From positions 1 to 6,709 of the forward strand of contig CANGHQ010000099.1 of NCBI GenBank assembly GCA_947453585.1: a DNA stretch of 6,709 bases, read 5' to 3'. Within the stretch, counting starts at the first letter, position 1. Each line of letters begins with the position of its first letter. Origin of the DNA: Burkholderiales bacterium. GTDB taxonomy: Bacteria; Pseudomonadota; Gammaproteobacteria; Burkholderiales; Burkholderiaceae_C. The notes beneath the pieces are model-generated. The model made no database searches, was not told the origin of the DNA, and worked only from the letters and a program-made list of their open reading frames with translations. This document shows, in pieces, positions 1-5,202 of this stretch. The position numbers and the translations under genes are program-made.

Positions 1-604
1 CCATGAACTCTTTCAGAATGTCGTTCTGAATCGTTCCGCTCAACTGGTCCTGGGCCACGCCCTGCTCTTCGGCGGCCACCACGTAGCCGGCCAGCACCGG
101 CAGCACCGCGCCGTTCATGGTCATGGACACGCTCACCTTGTCCAGGGGAATCTCGTTGAACAGTATCTTCATGTCCTCAACCGAGTCAATCGCCACGCCG
201 GCCTTGCCCACGTCGCCGGTCACGCGCGGGTGGTCCGAGTCGTAGCCACGGTGGGTGGCCAGGTCAAACGCGACCGACACGCCCTGCCCGCCCGCAGCCA
301 AGGCCTTGCGGTAGAACGCGTTGGACTCTTCGGCGGTAGAGAAACCCGCGTACTGGCGAATCGTCCACGGGCGCACCGCATACATCGTGGCCTGCGGACC
401 GCGCAAATAGGGCTCAAAGCCCGGCAAGGTGTCGGCGTAAGGCAAGTCGGCGGTGTCGGCTGCGGTGTACAGGGGCTTGACCGCGATGCCGTCAGGCGTG
501 ATCCAGTTCAGGGCGTCCACATTGCCGCCGGGGGCCGATTTGGCGGCGGCTTTGTGCCAGGCGTCCAGGGTGGCGGATTTGAATTCTGGGTTCTTGTCGG
601 TCAT
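1..604 (-). CDS. scpA: Methylmalonyl-CoA mutase, catalytic subunit, N-terminal 201 residues (truncated by window edge)
   Basis: Adenosylcobalamin-dependent cytosolic enzyme that interconverts (R)-methylmalonyl-CoA and succinyl-CoA, linking propionyl-CoA breakdown to the TCA cycle. Only the start of the substrate-binding TIM barrel is present; the rest of the barrel and the C-terminal cobalamin domain (family total about 700 residues) lie beyond base 1. Visible family motifs are RPWTIRQYAGFST (residues 78-90), FDLATHRGYDSDHPRV (113-128), VSMTMNGAVLP (159-169) and GTIQNDILKEFM (190-201). Tyr85 in RQYAGFS corresponds to Tyr89 of the Propionibacterium enzyme, which contacts the substrate carboxylate; isobutyryl-CoA mutases have Phe there, so methylmalonyl-CoA is the better call. 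The second diagnostic position (Arg207 there) falls just outside. The ATG at 604 begins MTDKNPEF and has a weak GAGA-type ribosome site. The gene is divergent from a GntR/FCD regulator that may control it. Reading is uninterrupted. Confidence 0.96.
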   Translation of the reverse strand, partial: MTDKNPEFKSATLDAWHKAAAKSAPGGNVDALNWITPDGIAVKPLYTAADTADLPYADTLPGFEPYLRGPQATMYAVRPWTIRQYAGFSTAEESNAFYRKALAAGGQGVSVAFDLATHRGYDSDHPRVTGDVGKAGVAIDSVEDMKILFNEIPLDKVSVSMTMNGAVLPVLAGYVVAAEEQGVAQDQLSGTIQNDILKEFM

Positions 605-643
605 GGCAGGGTCTCGGAATACACGGGATTGGGGTTTGCCCGC

Positions 644-671
644 ATCATATCATTCATAATTATTAATTCAA
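644..671 (-). promoter_or_regulatory. Probable sigma-70 promoter of the methylmalonyl-CoA mutase gene
   Basis: Read on the minus strand, a -35 element TTGAAT (666-671) is followed after exactly 16 bases by a -10 element TATGAT (644-649). This matches five of six consensus bases at the -10 and four of six at the -35. Transcription would begin near 637, giving a leader of about 33 nt before the ATG at 604. The element sits in the AT-rich gap shared with the divergent regulator. Base matching only; no transcript data. Confidence 0.55.
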
Positions 672-687
672 AACCTTCAAAAGGCTT
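671..687. repeat. Inverted repeat, candidate operator for the GntR-type regulator
   Basis: AAACCTT (671-677), a 3-base spacer, then AAGGCTT (681-687): seven-base arms with one mismatch and a perfect CCTT/AAGG core. It lies 13 bases before the regulator's ATG and its left end touches the -35 of the mutase promoter, so a bound dimer could block both genes. GntR/FCD proteins commonly bind short dyads in such divergent regions and repress themselves. That this is the operator is inference. Confidence 0.35.
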
Positions 688-699
688 ACAATTTCAGCC

Positions 700-1335
700 A
701 TGTCCGCCCTTACCCTGACCCCGCGCGCGCTTTACGAAGAAGTGGCTGAGCTGCTGCGCGAGCGCATTTTTTCCAACCAGCTCGCCCCGGGCAGCTGGAT
801 TGACGAGCTCAAACTGGCCGAGGAATACGGCATCAGCCGCACGCCGCTGCGCGAAGCGCTCAAGGTGCTGGCCACCGAGGGCCTGGTCACCATGAAAGTG
901 CGCCGGGGCGCCTATGTGACCGAAGTCAACGCCAAAGACCAACGCGACGTCTACCACCTGCTGTCTTTGCTGGAATCTGACGCCGCAGGTGTGGTGGCCA
1001 CCAGCGCTACCGAGGCGCAGTTGCAAGACCTGCAAGCCCTGCACCGCGCACTCGTTGCAGCGCTGACCGACACCGACACGTTCTTTGAAATCAACGAGCG
1101 CTTTCACATGCGGCTCTTAGAAATTGCCGACAACCGCTGGCGCGACCAGTTGGTGGCCGACCTGCGCAAGGTGATGAAGCTCAACCGCCACCACTCGCTG
1201 CTCAAAAGCGGGCGCGTGGCTGAATCGCTGGCCGAACACCAGGCACTGATGGACGCGCTTCTGGCGCGCGACGCGGCCTTGAGCGTGCAGCGCATGCGCG
1301 AGCACTTTGCCAATGGCTTAGAGGCGGCCGGCTAA
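700..1335 (+). CDS. GntR-family transcriptional regulator, FadR/FCD subfamily
   Basis: A 211-residue DNA-binding regulator, the usual size for the FCD group. Residues about 10-75 form the winged helix-turn-helix, with the typical recognition segment ISRTPLREALKVLATEGLV (45-63) and wing RRGAYVTEV (68-76). Residues about 80-205 form the all-helical FCD ligand domain. Candidate metal ligands are spaced as in the family: Asn132 and His136 (NERFH), His180 (AEHQ) and His202 (REHF), so a bound divalent metal and a small carboxylate effector are likely. The gene is divergent from methylmalonyl-CoA mutase, so control of propionate or methylmalonyl-CoA metabolism, and of itself, is the natural inference; the effector cannot be read from the sequence. 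The ATG at 700 is chosen because the helix-turn-helix starts about ten residues in. The Shine-Dalgarno sequence is poor: AAGG at 681-684 is 15 bases upstream. The gene converges on the exporter gene. Confidence 0.92.
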   Translation: MSALTLTPRALYEEVAELLRERIFSNQLAPGSWIDELKLAEEYGISRTPLREALKVLATEGLVTMKVRRGAYVTEVNAKDQRDVYHLLSLLESDAAGVVATSATEAQLQDLQALHRALVAALTDTDTFFEINERFHMRLLEIADNRWRDQLVADLRKVMKLNRHHSLLKSGRVAESLAEHQALMDALLARDAALSVQRMREHFANGLEAAG

Positions 1336-1344
1336 AACCAGCAT

Positions 1345-1356
1345 CCGCCCGGGCGG
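1345..1356. terminator. GC palindrome between convergent genes, possible weak terminator
   Basis: CCGCCCGGGCGG is a perfect 12-base palindrome in the 36-base gap between the stop codons of the regulator (1335) and the convergent exporter gene (1372). Position favours a shared terminator. There is no T-run on the plus strand, and on the minus strand a TTTT follows only about eight bases later. As an RNA hairpin it would also lose central pairs to the loop. It is therefore not a clear intrinsic terminator. Confidence 0.3.
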
Positions 1357-1371
1357 CGCAGCATAGTGGCG

Positions 1372-2298
1372 CTAGTCGGCATCGGCGCTGACGGTGGCTT
1401 TTTTGCCCGACATCACCAGCGCCACCCCCGCCAAAATCAGCACCCCGCCCACCAGATGGTGCAGGCCCAACGCCTCGTCGAGCACCAGCCAGGCCACCAC
1501 GGCGGCGTACAGCGGCCCCAGGTACATGGTCATGGCCACGGGCCCCGCGCCCAGCACTTTTTGCGTCCAGCCATAAATCCAATACGAACCAATACCCGGA
1601 ATCAGCGCGGCCACCACCACCAGCCACAGCGCCTGCACACCCAGCACCGGCTCGCCGTGGGTCAGCTCCCAGGCCGCAAACGGCAGCAACACCACCACGC
1701 CACCGGCGCACATGGCGGCCAGTTGCGCAGTCGATCCCAGGGCGCTGGGCCAGTGCTTTTGCAGCAACGAATAAGCAGCCCAGGCGGCGGCGGCAGCCAC
1801 CACCCACAAATCACCGGCCACAAATTTCAGCGCGGACAAGCGCAACCATTCCCCCTGCACCACCACATGCACCACCCCGGCCAGCGCTGCGGCCACGCCC
1901 AGCGCCTGGCGCGCGGAAAAGCGCTCGCCCAGCCACAGCACCGAGCCGATGGTGATCATCACGGGCGAGGCTGCGTAGATCAGCGAGATGTTCATCATGC
2001 TGGTGCTTTGGCCGGCAAAGTACACGGCGGCGCCGCAAATCCACATGCCACATGCCCCCAGCGCCAGGTAGCGAGCGGCGTGCAGGCGCAGCTCGTGGCG
2101 GTGCTGCCACAGTTCGCGCCGCGCCATCCAGCCTAGCAACACACCGGCCAGCGCCCAACGCCCCAGGGCCAGCACATGCGGCGTGATGACCCCCGGCGCG
2201 CGCCGGGCGATCACCGAGTTGACGATCCACAAGAGCGGAATCACCCAGAACAAGACCTTGGCAATGCGCACATCGGCGGGCGTGGGCGCCGCTTGCAT
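1372..2298 (-). CDS. EamA/DMT-superfamily transporter (RhaT/YdcZ-like permease, substrate unknown)
   Basis: A 308-residue integral inner-membrane protein with about ten hydrophobic segments, the normal size for the drug/metabolite transporter superfamily. It is built as two EamA repeats of about five helices. Each ends in a related segment: SPVMITIGSVLWLGERFSAR (111-130) before helix 5, and GPLYAAVVAWLVLDEALGLH (261-280) before helix 10. Acidic residues follow helices 4 and 9 (GE and DE), as is usual in the family. These proteins generally export amino acids, nucleobases or other metabolites by exchange or with the proton gradient; the substrate cannot be inferred. The ATG at 2298 overlaps the TGA of dusA in an ATGA arrangement and has no Shine-Dalgarno sequence of its own, so translation is probably coupled to dusA. 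A short basic tail (GKK) follows the last helix. Confidence 0.9.
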   Translation of the reverse strand: MQAAPTPADVRIAKVLFWVIPLLWIVNSVIARRAPGVITPHVLALGRWALAGVLLGWMARRELWQHRHELRLHAARYLALGACGMWICGAAVYFAGQSTSMMNISLIYAASPVMITIGSVLWLGERFSARQALGVAAALAGVVHVVVQGEWLRLSALKFVAGDLWVVAAAAAWAAYSLLQKHWPSALGSTAQLAAMCAGGVVVLLPFAAWELTHGEPVLGVQALWLVVVAALIPGIGSYWIYGWTQKVLGAGPVAMTMYLGPLYAAVVAWLVLDEALGLHHLVGGVLILAGVALVMSGKKATVSADAD

Positions 2299-3371
2299 CA
2301 GGCGCTTTCAGCCGGGGTGTGGATGCGTGTGTCGGCGGGCACCAGGGCGCCGCGCTCTAGCGCCTCGCGCGCTTGGCGCCACACTTCACGCGGGGCCAGA
2401 GGCTTGAGCCGGTGGTCGCTCCAGACCTGTCGCCACAGGCGCGATCCACGTTCGCCGTGGTACAGGCCCAGCATCTGGCGCGCAATGGCGTACCAGGGGC
2501 AGCCGTCTTCGGCGAAGGCGCGCTCCATATAGTCCACCATGGCCTCTTCTACCGCCTCGCGGGTCGGCAGCGGGTGCGCGTCGTTAAAGAAGGTGGCGTC
2601 CCAGCTGCTAAGGAGCCAGGGGTTGTAATAGGCCTCGCGCCCGAGCATGGCGCCGTCGGCGTGTTGCAGGTGCAAAGTAATCTGGGCGTTGGTCTTGATG
2701 CCGCCATTGACGGCAATCGTGAGGGCCGGAAAGTCTTGCTTGAGCTGGTAGGCCAAGTCGTAGCGCAGCGGTGGAATTTCGCGGTTTTCCTTGGGGCTCA
2801 GGCCTTGCAACCAGGCGTTGCGCGCGTGGACGATGAACACCTCGCACCCCGCCTCGCTCACCTGGCCCACAAAATCGCGCACAAAGCCGTAGCTCTCTTC
2901 TTTGTCGATGCCCGTGCGGTGCTTCACGGTCACCGGCACATCCACCACGTCGCGCATGGCTTTGACGCCATCGGCCACCAGCGCGGGCTCATTCATCAGG
3001 CAGGCGCCAAAAGCACCGCGCTGCACCCGGTCGCTGGGGCAGCCGCAGTTGAGGTTGATCTCGTCATAGCCCCACTCTTGGCCCAAGCGCGCAGCGGCGG
3101 CCAGATCGGCGGGCTCGCTGCCGCCGAGTTGCAGGGCCAGCGGGTGTTCTTCGGCGTTAAAGCGCAGGTGGCGCTGTACGTTGCCGTGCACCAGCGCGCC
3201 GGTGGTCACCATCTCGGTGTAAAGCCGGGTGTGGCGACTCAGCAGGCGGTGAAAGTAGCGGCAATGGCGGTCGGTCCAGTCCATCATCGGGGCAACCGAC
3301 AGGCGCCAAAGGGATGGATTGGGGGCCGCCAATGGGCTTGCCAGCGAGGTTTCAAGGGAAGTCACGGTCAT
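2298..3371 (-). CDS. dusA: tRNA-dihydrouridine synthase A
   Basis: A flavoenzyme that reduces specific uridines in the tRNA D-loop (U20/U20a for DusA) to dihydrouridine, using FMN and NADPH. The 357-residue protein has the FMN TIM barrel followed by a C-terminal helical tRNA-binding domain (from about 265). Visible signatures are APMMDWTDRHCRYF (27-40), TEMVTTGAL (52-60), LQLGGSEP (80-87), NLNCGCPSDRVQRGAFGACL (107-126), TVKHRTGID (148-156), FIVHARNAWLQGLSPKENRE (179-198), VNGGIKT (221-227) and MLGREAYYNPW (242-252). Cys111 in GCPSDRV is the expected general acid, and Lys150 and His182 are the expected FMN/substrate contacts. The long SPKENREIPPL segment and MDWTDRHCR mark DusA rather than DusB or DusC. 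The N-terminus is roughly 20 residues longer than strictly needed, but no better start lies before Met29. A GGGGA (3382-3386) precedes the ATG by about ten bases. It is probably the first gene of a two-gene unit with the exporter. Confidence 0.96.
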   Translation of the reverse strand: MTVTSLETSLASPLAAPNPSLWRLSVAPMMDWTDRHCRYFHRLLSRHTRLYTEMVTTGALVHGNVQRHLRFNAEEHPLALQLGGSEPADLAAAARLGQEWGYDEINLNCGCPSDRVQRGAFGACLMNEPALVADGVKAMRDVVDVPVTVKHRTGIDKEESYGFVRDFVGQVSEAGCEVFIVHARNAWLQGLSPKENREIPPLRYDLAYQLKQDFPALTIAVNGGIKTNAQITLHLQHADGAMLGREAYYNPWLLSSWDATFFNDAHPLPTREAVEEAMVDYMERAFAEDGCPWYAIARQMLGLYHGERGSRLWRQVWSDHRLKPLAPREVWRQAREALERGALVPADTRIHTPAESA

Positions 3372-3428
3372 TGGGCGATTATCCCCGGGCGCAGCAGCGG
3401 CTACAGGACGCTAGCTTCCGCCCGCATG

Positions 3429-3445
3429 CCGGTTGCCAGAACCGG
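3429..3445. repeat. Short GC-rich stem-loop in the dusA leader side of the intergenic region
   Basis: CCGGTT, five bases (GCCAG), then AACCGG: perfect six-base arms. It lies 58 bases before the dusA ATG and would fold in the dusA leader if transcription starts in the AT-rich core. No T-run follows on either strand, so it is not an intrinsic terminator. Role unknown; chance occurrence is possible. Confidence 0.3.
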
Positions 3446-3590
3446 GGCGCTGCGGGCTGTGCGAACGCTTTGGCGCACCACGAAAAACCCCTTCGCTACT
3501 TTTGGGTCCAGACAGGGGACAGGCTGACAAGCAAAAAAGCCAAATACATCGTTTTACATAATTTAACCAAATAGATACGGGAATATTAAA

Positions 3591-3610
3591 TTTCAATGGT
3601 GTTATTGAAA
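3591..3610. repeat. Perfect inverted repeat TTTCAAT-N6-ATTGAAA, candidate operator
   Basis: Seven-base perfect arms at 3591-3597 and 3604-3610 around GGTGTT, a 20-base dyad with centre spacing suited to a helix-turn-helix dimer. It sits in the AT-rich core between dusA and the fnr-like gene. The arms do not match the FNR half-site TTGAT closely (ATTGAAA shares TTGA). The regulator is unknown. Confidence 0.45.
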
Positions 3611-3619
3611 CTTTATATA

Positions 3620-3636
3620 TAACAATAGTATTGTTA
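3620..3636. repeat. Perfect 17-bp palindrome TAACAATA-G-TATTGTTA, candidate operator
   Basis: Eight-base perfect arms around a single G, centred at 3628, which is 27.5 bases (between two and three helical turns) from the centre of the neighbouring dyad at 3600.5. Both share an ATTG/CAAT core, so they may be two sites for one protein. No T-run suited to a terminator follows, and the stem contains only A/T apart from one G-C pair per arm, so a DNA operator is more likely than an RNA hairpin. Confidence 0.45.
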
Positions 3637-3741
3637 AAAAAGAACTACTTTTTGGTATATTTCCATCTGTCGCAGCATTTCGCTTGCCACACAAGCGCCC
3701 AGCCAATGTGCCAAAAAGCCGACCCTGCTGAGCCAAAAAAT

Positions 3742-3746
3742 AGGGG
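3742..3746 (+). promoter_or_regulatory. Shine-Dalgarno sequence deciding a TTG start for the fnr-like gene
   Basis: AGGGG lies nine bases before the TTG at 3756. In-frame stops at 3729 (TGA) and 3741 (TAG) rule out any longer protein, and the next possible start, GTG at 3774, is 27 bases from this site. No ATG occurs in the first part of the frame. TTG is therefore the best-supported start. Confidence 0.65.
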
Positions 3747-3755
3747 CATTCCAAT

Positions 3756-4469
3756 TTGATCAATCAATCCGCGGTGCCGTTTCCGCGCTGCATTCCCACC
3801 GAGCTTTTTGGCTCCATCGGCTTGACCGAACCCCAGCTTGAACGGGTGCAAAAGCTTATTTTTGTGCCGCGCGCCGTCAAAAAAGGCGATCACCTGTTCC
3901 GCGAAGGCCAGTCATTCAGGGATATCTTTGCGGTGCGCTCGGGCAGCTTCAAGTCTGACCTTGCGACTGACAATGGGCGGGAACAAGTGATCGGCTTCCA
4001 CCTTCCCGGAGACTTTTTGGGACTTCAAGGCATTGCTGCCCAATCCCACGCTTGCGAAGCCGTGGCACTTGAAGACGCCGAGGTCTGCGCCATGCCTTTT
4101 GAGCACGTAGAAGCACTGTCACGTGAACTGCCACGGGTGCAACGCCTGTTCTACAAGTTGATGAGCGCCGAAATTTTGCGTGAGAGCCATGCCATCGTCA
4201 TGCTGGGAAGCCTGCGCGCAGAGGGGCGCGTTGCGGCCTTTTTGCTCGATTTGTTGGACCGCCTCAAAGCCCGGGGGTTTTCGGAGAACGAAATGGTGCT
4301 TCGCATGACCCGTGAAGACATTGGCAGCTATTTGGGTCTGAAGCTCGAAACCGTCAGCCGCGTGCTGGCCAAGCTAGCTGCCAATGGCCTGATCCGCATT
4401 GACAACCGCCATGTGTCCGTGCAGCGCCGCGACGCACTGGCTGCGCTGGCAAAACCGCAGTCAATTTAG
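3756..4469 (+). CDS. Crp/Fnr-family transcriptional regulator, FNR-like but with degenerate iron-sulfur ligand set
   Basis: A 237-residue cytosolic regulator, close to E. coli FNR (250). Residues about 25-125 form the cyclic-nucleotide-type beta-barrel (KKGDHLFREGQ, GFHLPGDFLGLQ), about 128-150 the dimerisation helix (LMSAEILRESHAIVMLG), and about 155-225 the helix-turn-helix domain. The recognition helix reads LETVSR (197-202): Glu198, Ser201 and Arg202 match E. coli Glu209, Ser212 and Arg213, which read the TTGAT half-site. Cys12 and Cys111 line up without gaps with E. coli Cys23 and Cys122 (both 99 apart), but positions equivalent to Cys20 and Cys29 are Phe9 and Phe18, so two of four cluster ligands appear absent; Cys100 is an extra cysteine. 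The start is TTG, set by a Shine-Dalgarno sequence and upstream stops. It converges on the hemN operon, a known type of FNR target. Function as a low-oxygen or redox regulator is inferred; the sensing chemistry is uncertain. Confidence 0.9.
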   Translation: MINQSAVPFPRCIPTELFGSIGLTEPQLERVQKLIFVPRAVKKGDHLFREGQSFRDIFAVRSGSFKSDLATDNGREQVIGFHLPGDFLGLQGIAAQSHACEAVALEDAEVCAMPFEHVEALSRELPRVQRLFYKLMSAEILRESHAIVMLGSLRAEGRVAAFLLDLLDRLKARGFSENEMVLRMTREDIGSYLGLKLETVSRVLAKLAANGLIRIDNRHVSVQRRDALAALAKPQSI

Positions 4470-4473
4470 CGGT

Positions 4474-4487
4474 CCGCCCCGGCGGGC
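4474..4487. terminator. Possible shared terminator hairpin between convergent genes
   Basis: In the 21-base gap between the stop codons of the fnr-like gene and the convergent membrane-protein gene, GCCC (4476-4479) and GGGC (4484-4487) can pair around CGGC; alternatively CCGCC (4474-4478) pairs with GGCGG (4481-4485). The stem is short and there is no good T-run, so intrinsic termination is weakly supported and position is the main argument. Confidence 0.3.
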
Positions 4488-4490
4488 AAA

Positions 4491-5183
4491 CTAGCTTACA
4501 CACCAAGGTGCCGCATTGCGCGCCAGCGCCATCCACAGCGCCCAGGCCGAACTGATCGCCAGCGCCGCGCCCGCCACGCGTACACCTAGGCTGCCGTGGC
4601 CGCCAAAGGCAGCGTCTCCCCGCAGCCGCAACCAGAGCCAAGGCCCAGCCACCATGGACACGCTGGTGCCCAGGGCAAACAGCGCCATCACCATGGCGCC
4701 GCTGGCCACCGACCCGGCTAGCGCCGCCACCAGCAAGGCCGAATACAACAGCCCGCAAGGCAACAAGGCCCACAACATACCCAAGAGCAGCGGCGCGCTG
4801 CCGCTGCGCTGGCCAAATGCCCGCGCACGCTGCCATATGCCGCGCCCCACGCGCTCCAGCCAGAGCGGCTGCTCGGCTTTGAACAGCAGCAGCAAACCCA
4901 GCACCAGCGCCGCTACGTGCAGCAAGCTCCACACCGGGCGTAGCGCAGCAGATTGCACCGTGAGCCAGCCCAGGCCCTGCATGGAAGCCGCCGCCAGCGC
5001 ACCCAAGGCGGAATAGCCCAGCACGCGCCCCGCCTGGAAAGTAAAAATTGCCTGGTTTTTGCGCGGCCCGGCGGCCTGCCCCAGGCCGGCGCATGCAGCG
5101 CCGCACATGGCCACGCAATGCGGTCCGCCCACCAGCCCCATCAACAGGGCGGTGCTTGCAAGGGAAATCAGGGCGTTGCTCAC
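4491..5183 (-). CDS. DsbD-like membrane protein (sulfite exporter TauE/SafE annotation group)
   Basis: A 230-residue polytopic inner-membrane protein with about six hydrophobic segments, like the DsbD/CcdA transmembrane domain (DsbD_2-type family), often labelled sulfite exporter TauE/SafE. Its signatures are GGPHCVAMCG (19-28), with Cys23 and Cys27, and LLPCGLLYSAL (140-150), with Cys143. The paired conserved segments suggest two inverted halves with membrane cysteines able to pass electrons or bind copper. Members are frequent beside cbb3 oxidase and heme genes in proteobacteria, which points to cytochrome c or copper-site maturation rather than sulfite export; that is inference from context. 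The start is GTG at 5183: no ATG precedes it in frame and the first helix begins within ten residues. No good Shine-Dalgarno sequence is seen. It follows hemN by 19 bases on the same strand, so the two are almost certainly co-transcribed and perhaps translationally linked. Confidence 0.88.
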   Translation of the reverse strand: MSNALISLASTALLMGLVGGPHCVAMCGAACAGLGQAAGPRKNQAIFTFQAGRVLGYSALGALAAASMQGLGWLTVQSAALRPVWSLLHVAALVLGLLLLFKAEQPLWLERVGRGIWQRARAFGQRSGSAPLLLGMLWALLPCGLLYSALLVAALAGSVASGAMVMALFALGTSVSMVAGPWLWLRLRGDAAFGGHGSLGVRVAGAALAISSAWALWMALARNAAPWCVS

Positions 5184-5202
5184 CCGGCGATGGTAGCCGC
5201 GC

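Larger units (their letters stand above)
3372..3755. other. 384-bp intergenic region with AT-rich core, between divergent dusA and fnr-like genes
   Basis: No open frame here has a credible start and family resemblance; an 82-codon minus-strand frame (3645-3893) mostly shadows the fnr-like gene. Bases 3541-3660 contain only 26 G or C in 120 (22%), far below the flanking coding DNA. This core holds two clean inverted repeats (3591-3610 and 3620-3636) and several promoter-like hexamers, for example TTGAAA (3605-3610) with TAGTAT (3626-3631) 15 bases on, or TTGTTA (3631-3636) with TATATT (3656-3661) 19 bases on. None has ideal spacing. It is most simply the divergent control region of dusA and the fnr-like gene, with leaders of roughly 100 bases or more on both sides. 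Confidence 0.7.

Noticed and set aside
1366..2136. Long plus-strand open frame opposite the exporter gene
   Set aside because: The translation is rich in His, Gln, Pro and Arg, typical of the antisense frame of a GC-rich gene, and the opposite strand encodes a clear EamA protein.
2373..3527. 384-codon plus-strand open frame opposite dusA
   Set aside because: Antisense shadow of a gene with complete DusA motifs; the frame has no recognisable domain and a long low-information composition.
3620..3645. Intrinsic terminator formed by the AT palindrome followed by an A-run
   Set aside because: The stem is almost all A/T and no T-run suited to termination follows on either strand; an operator is more plausible.
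3661..3756. Possible frameshifted N-terminus of the fnr-like gene containing the missing cysteines
   Set aside because: Reading the upstream bases in the other frames gives cysteines at spacings unlike C-x2-C-x5-C (for example C-x7-C) and no FNR-like context, while the TTG start has a proper Shine-Dalgarno sequence.
3756..3767. Canonical FNR box at the start of the fnr-like gene
   Set aside because: The half-sites TTGAT and ATCAA are only two bases apart instead of four, so it is not annotated as a functional box; it is kept only as a low-interest observation.
3645..3893. 82-codon minus-strand frame in the AT-rich gap, antisense to the fnr-like start
   Set aside because: More than half overlaps the fnr-like coding region, and there is no recognisable motif or convincing ribosome site.
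4354..5118. 254-codon minus-strand frame overlapping the DsbD-like gene and the end of the fnr-like gene
   Set aside because: It is an alternative frame of the same strand, rich in Gly, Ala and Arg, without the cysteine motifs and helix pattern seen in the chosen frame.
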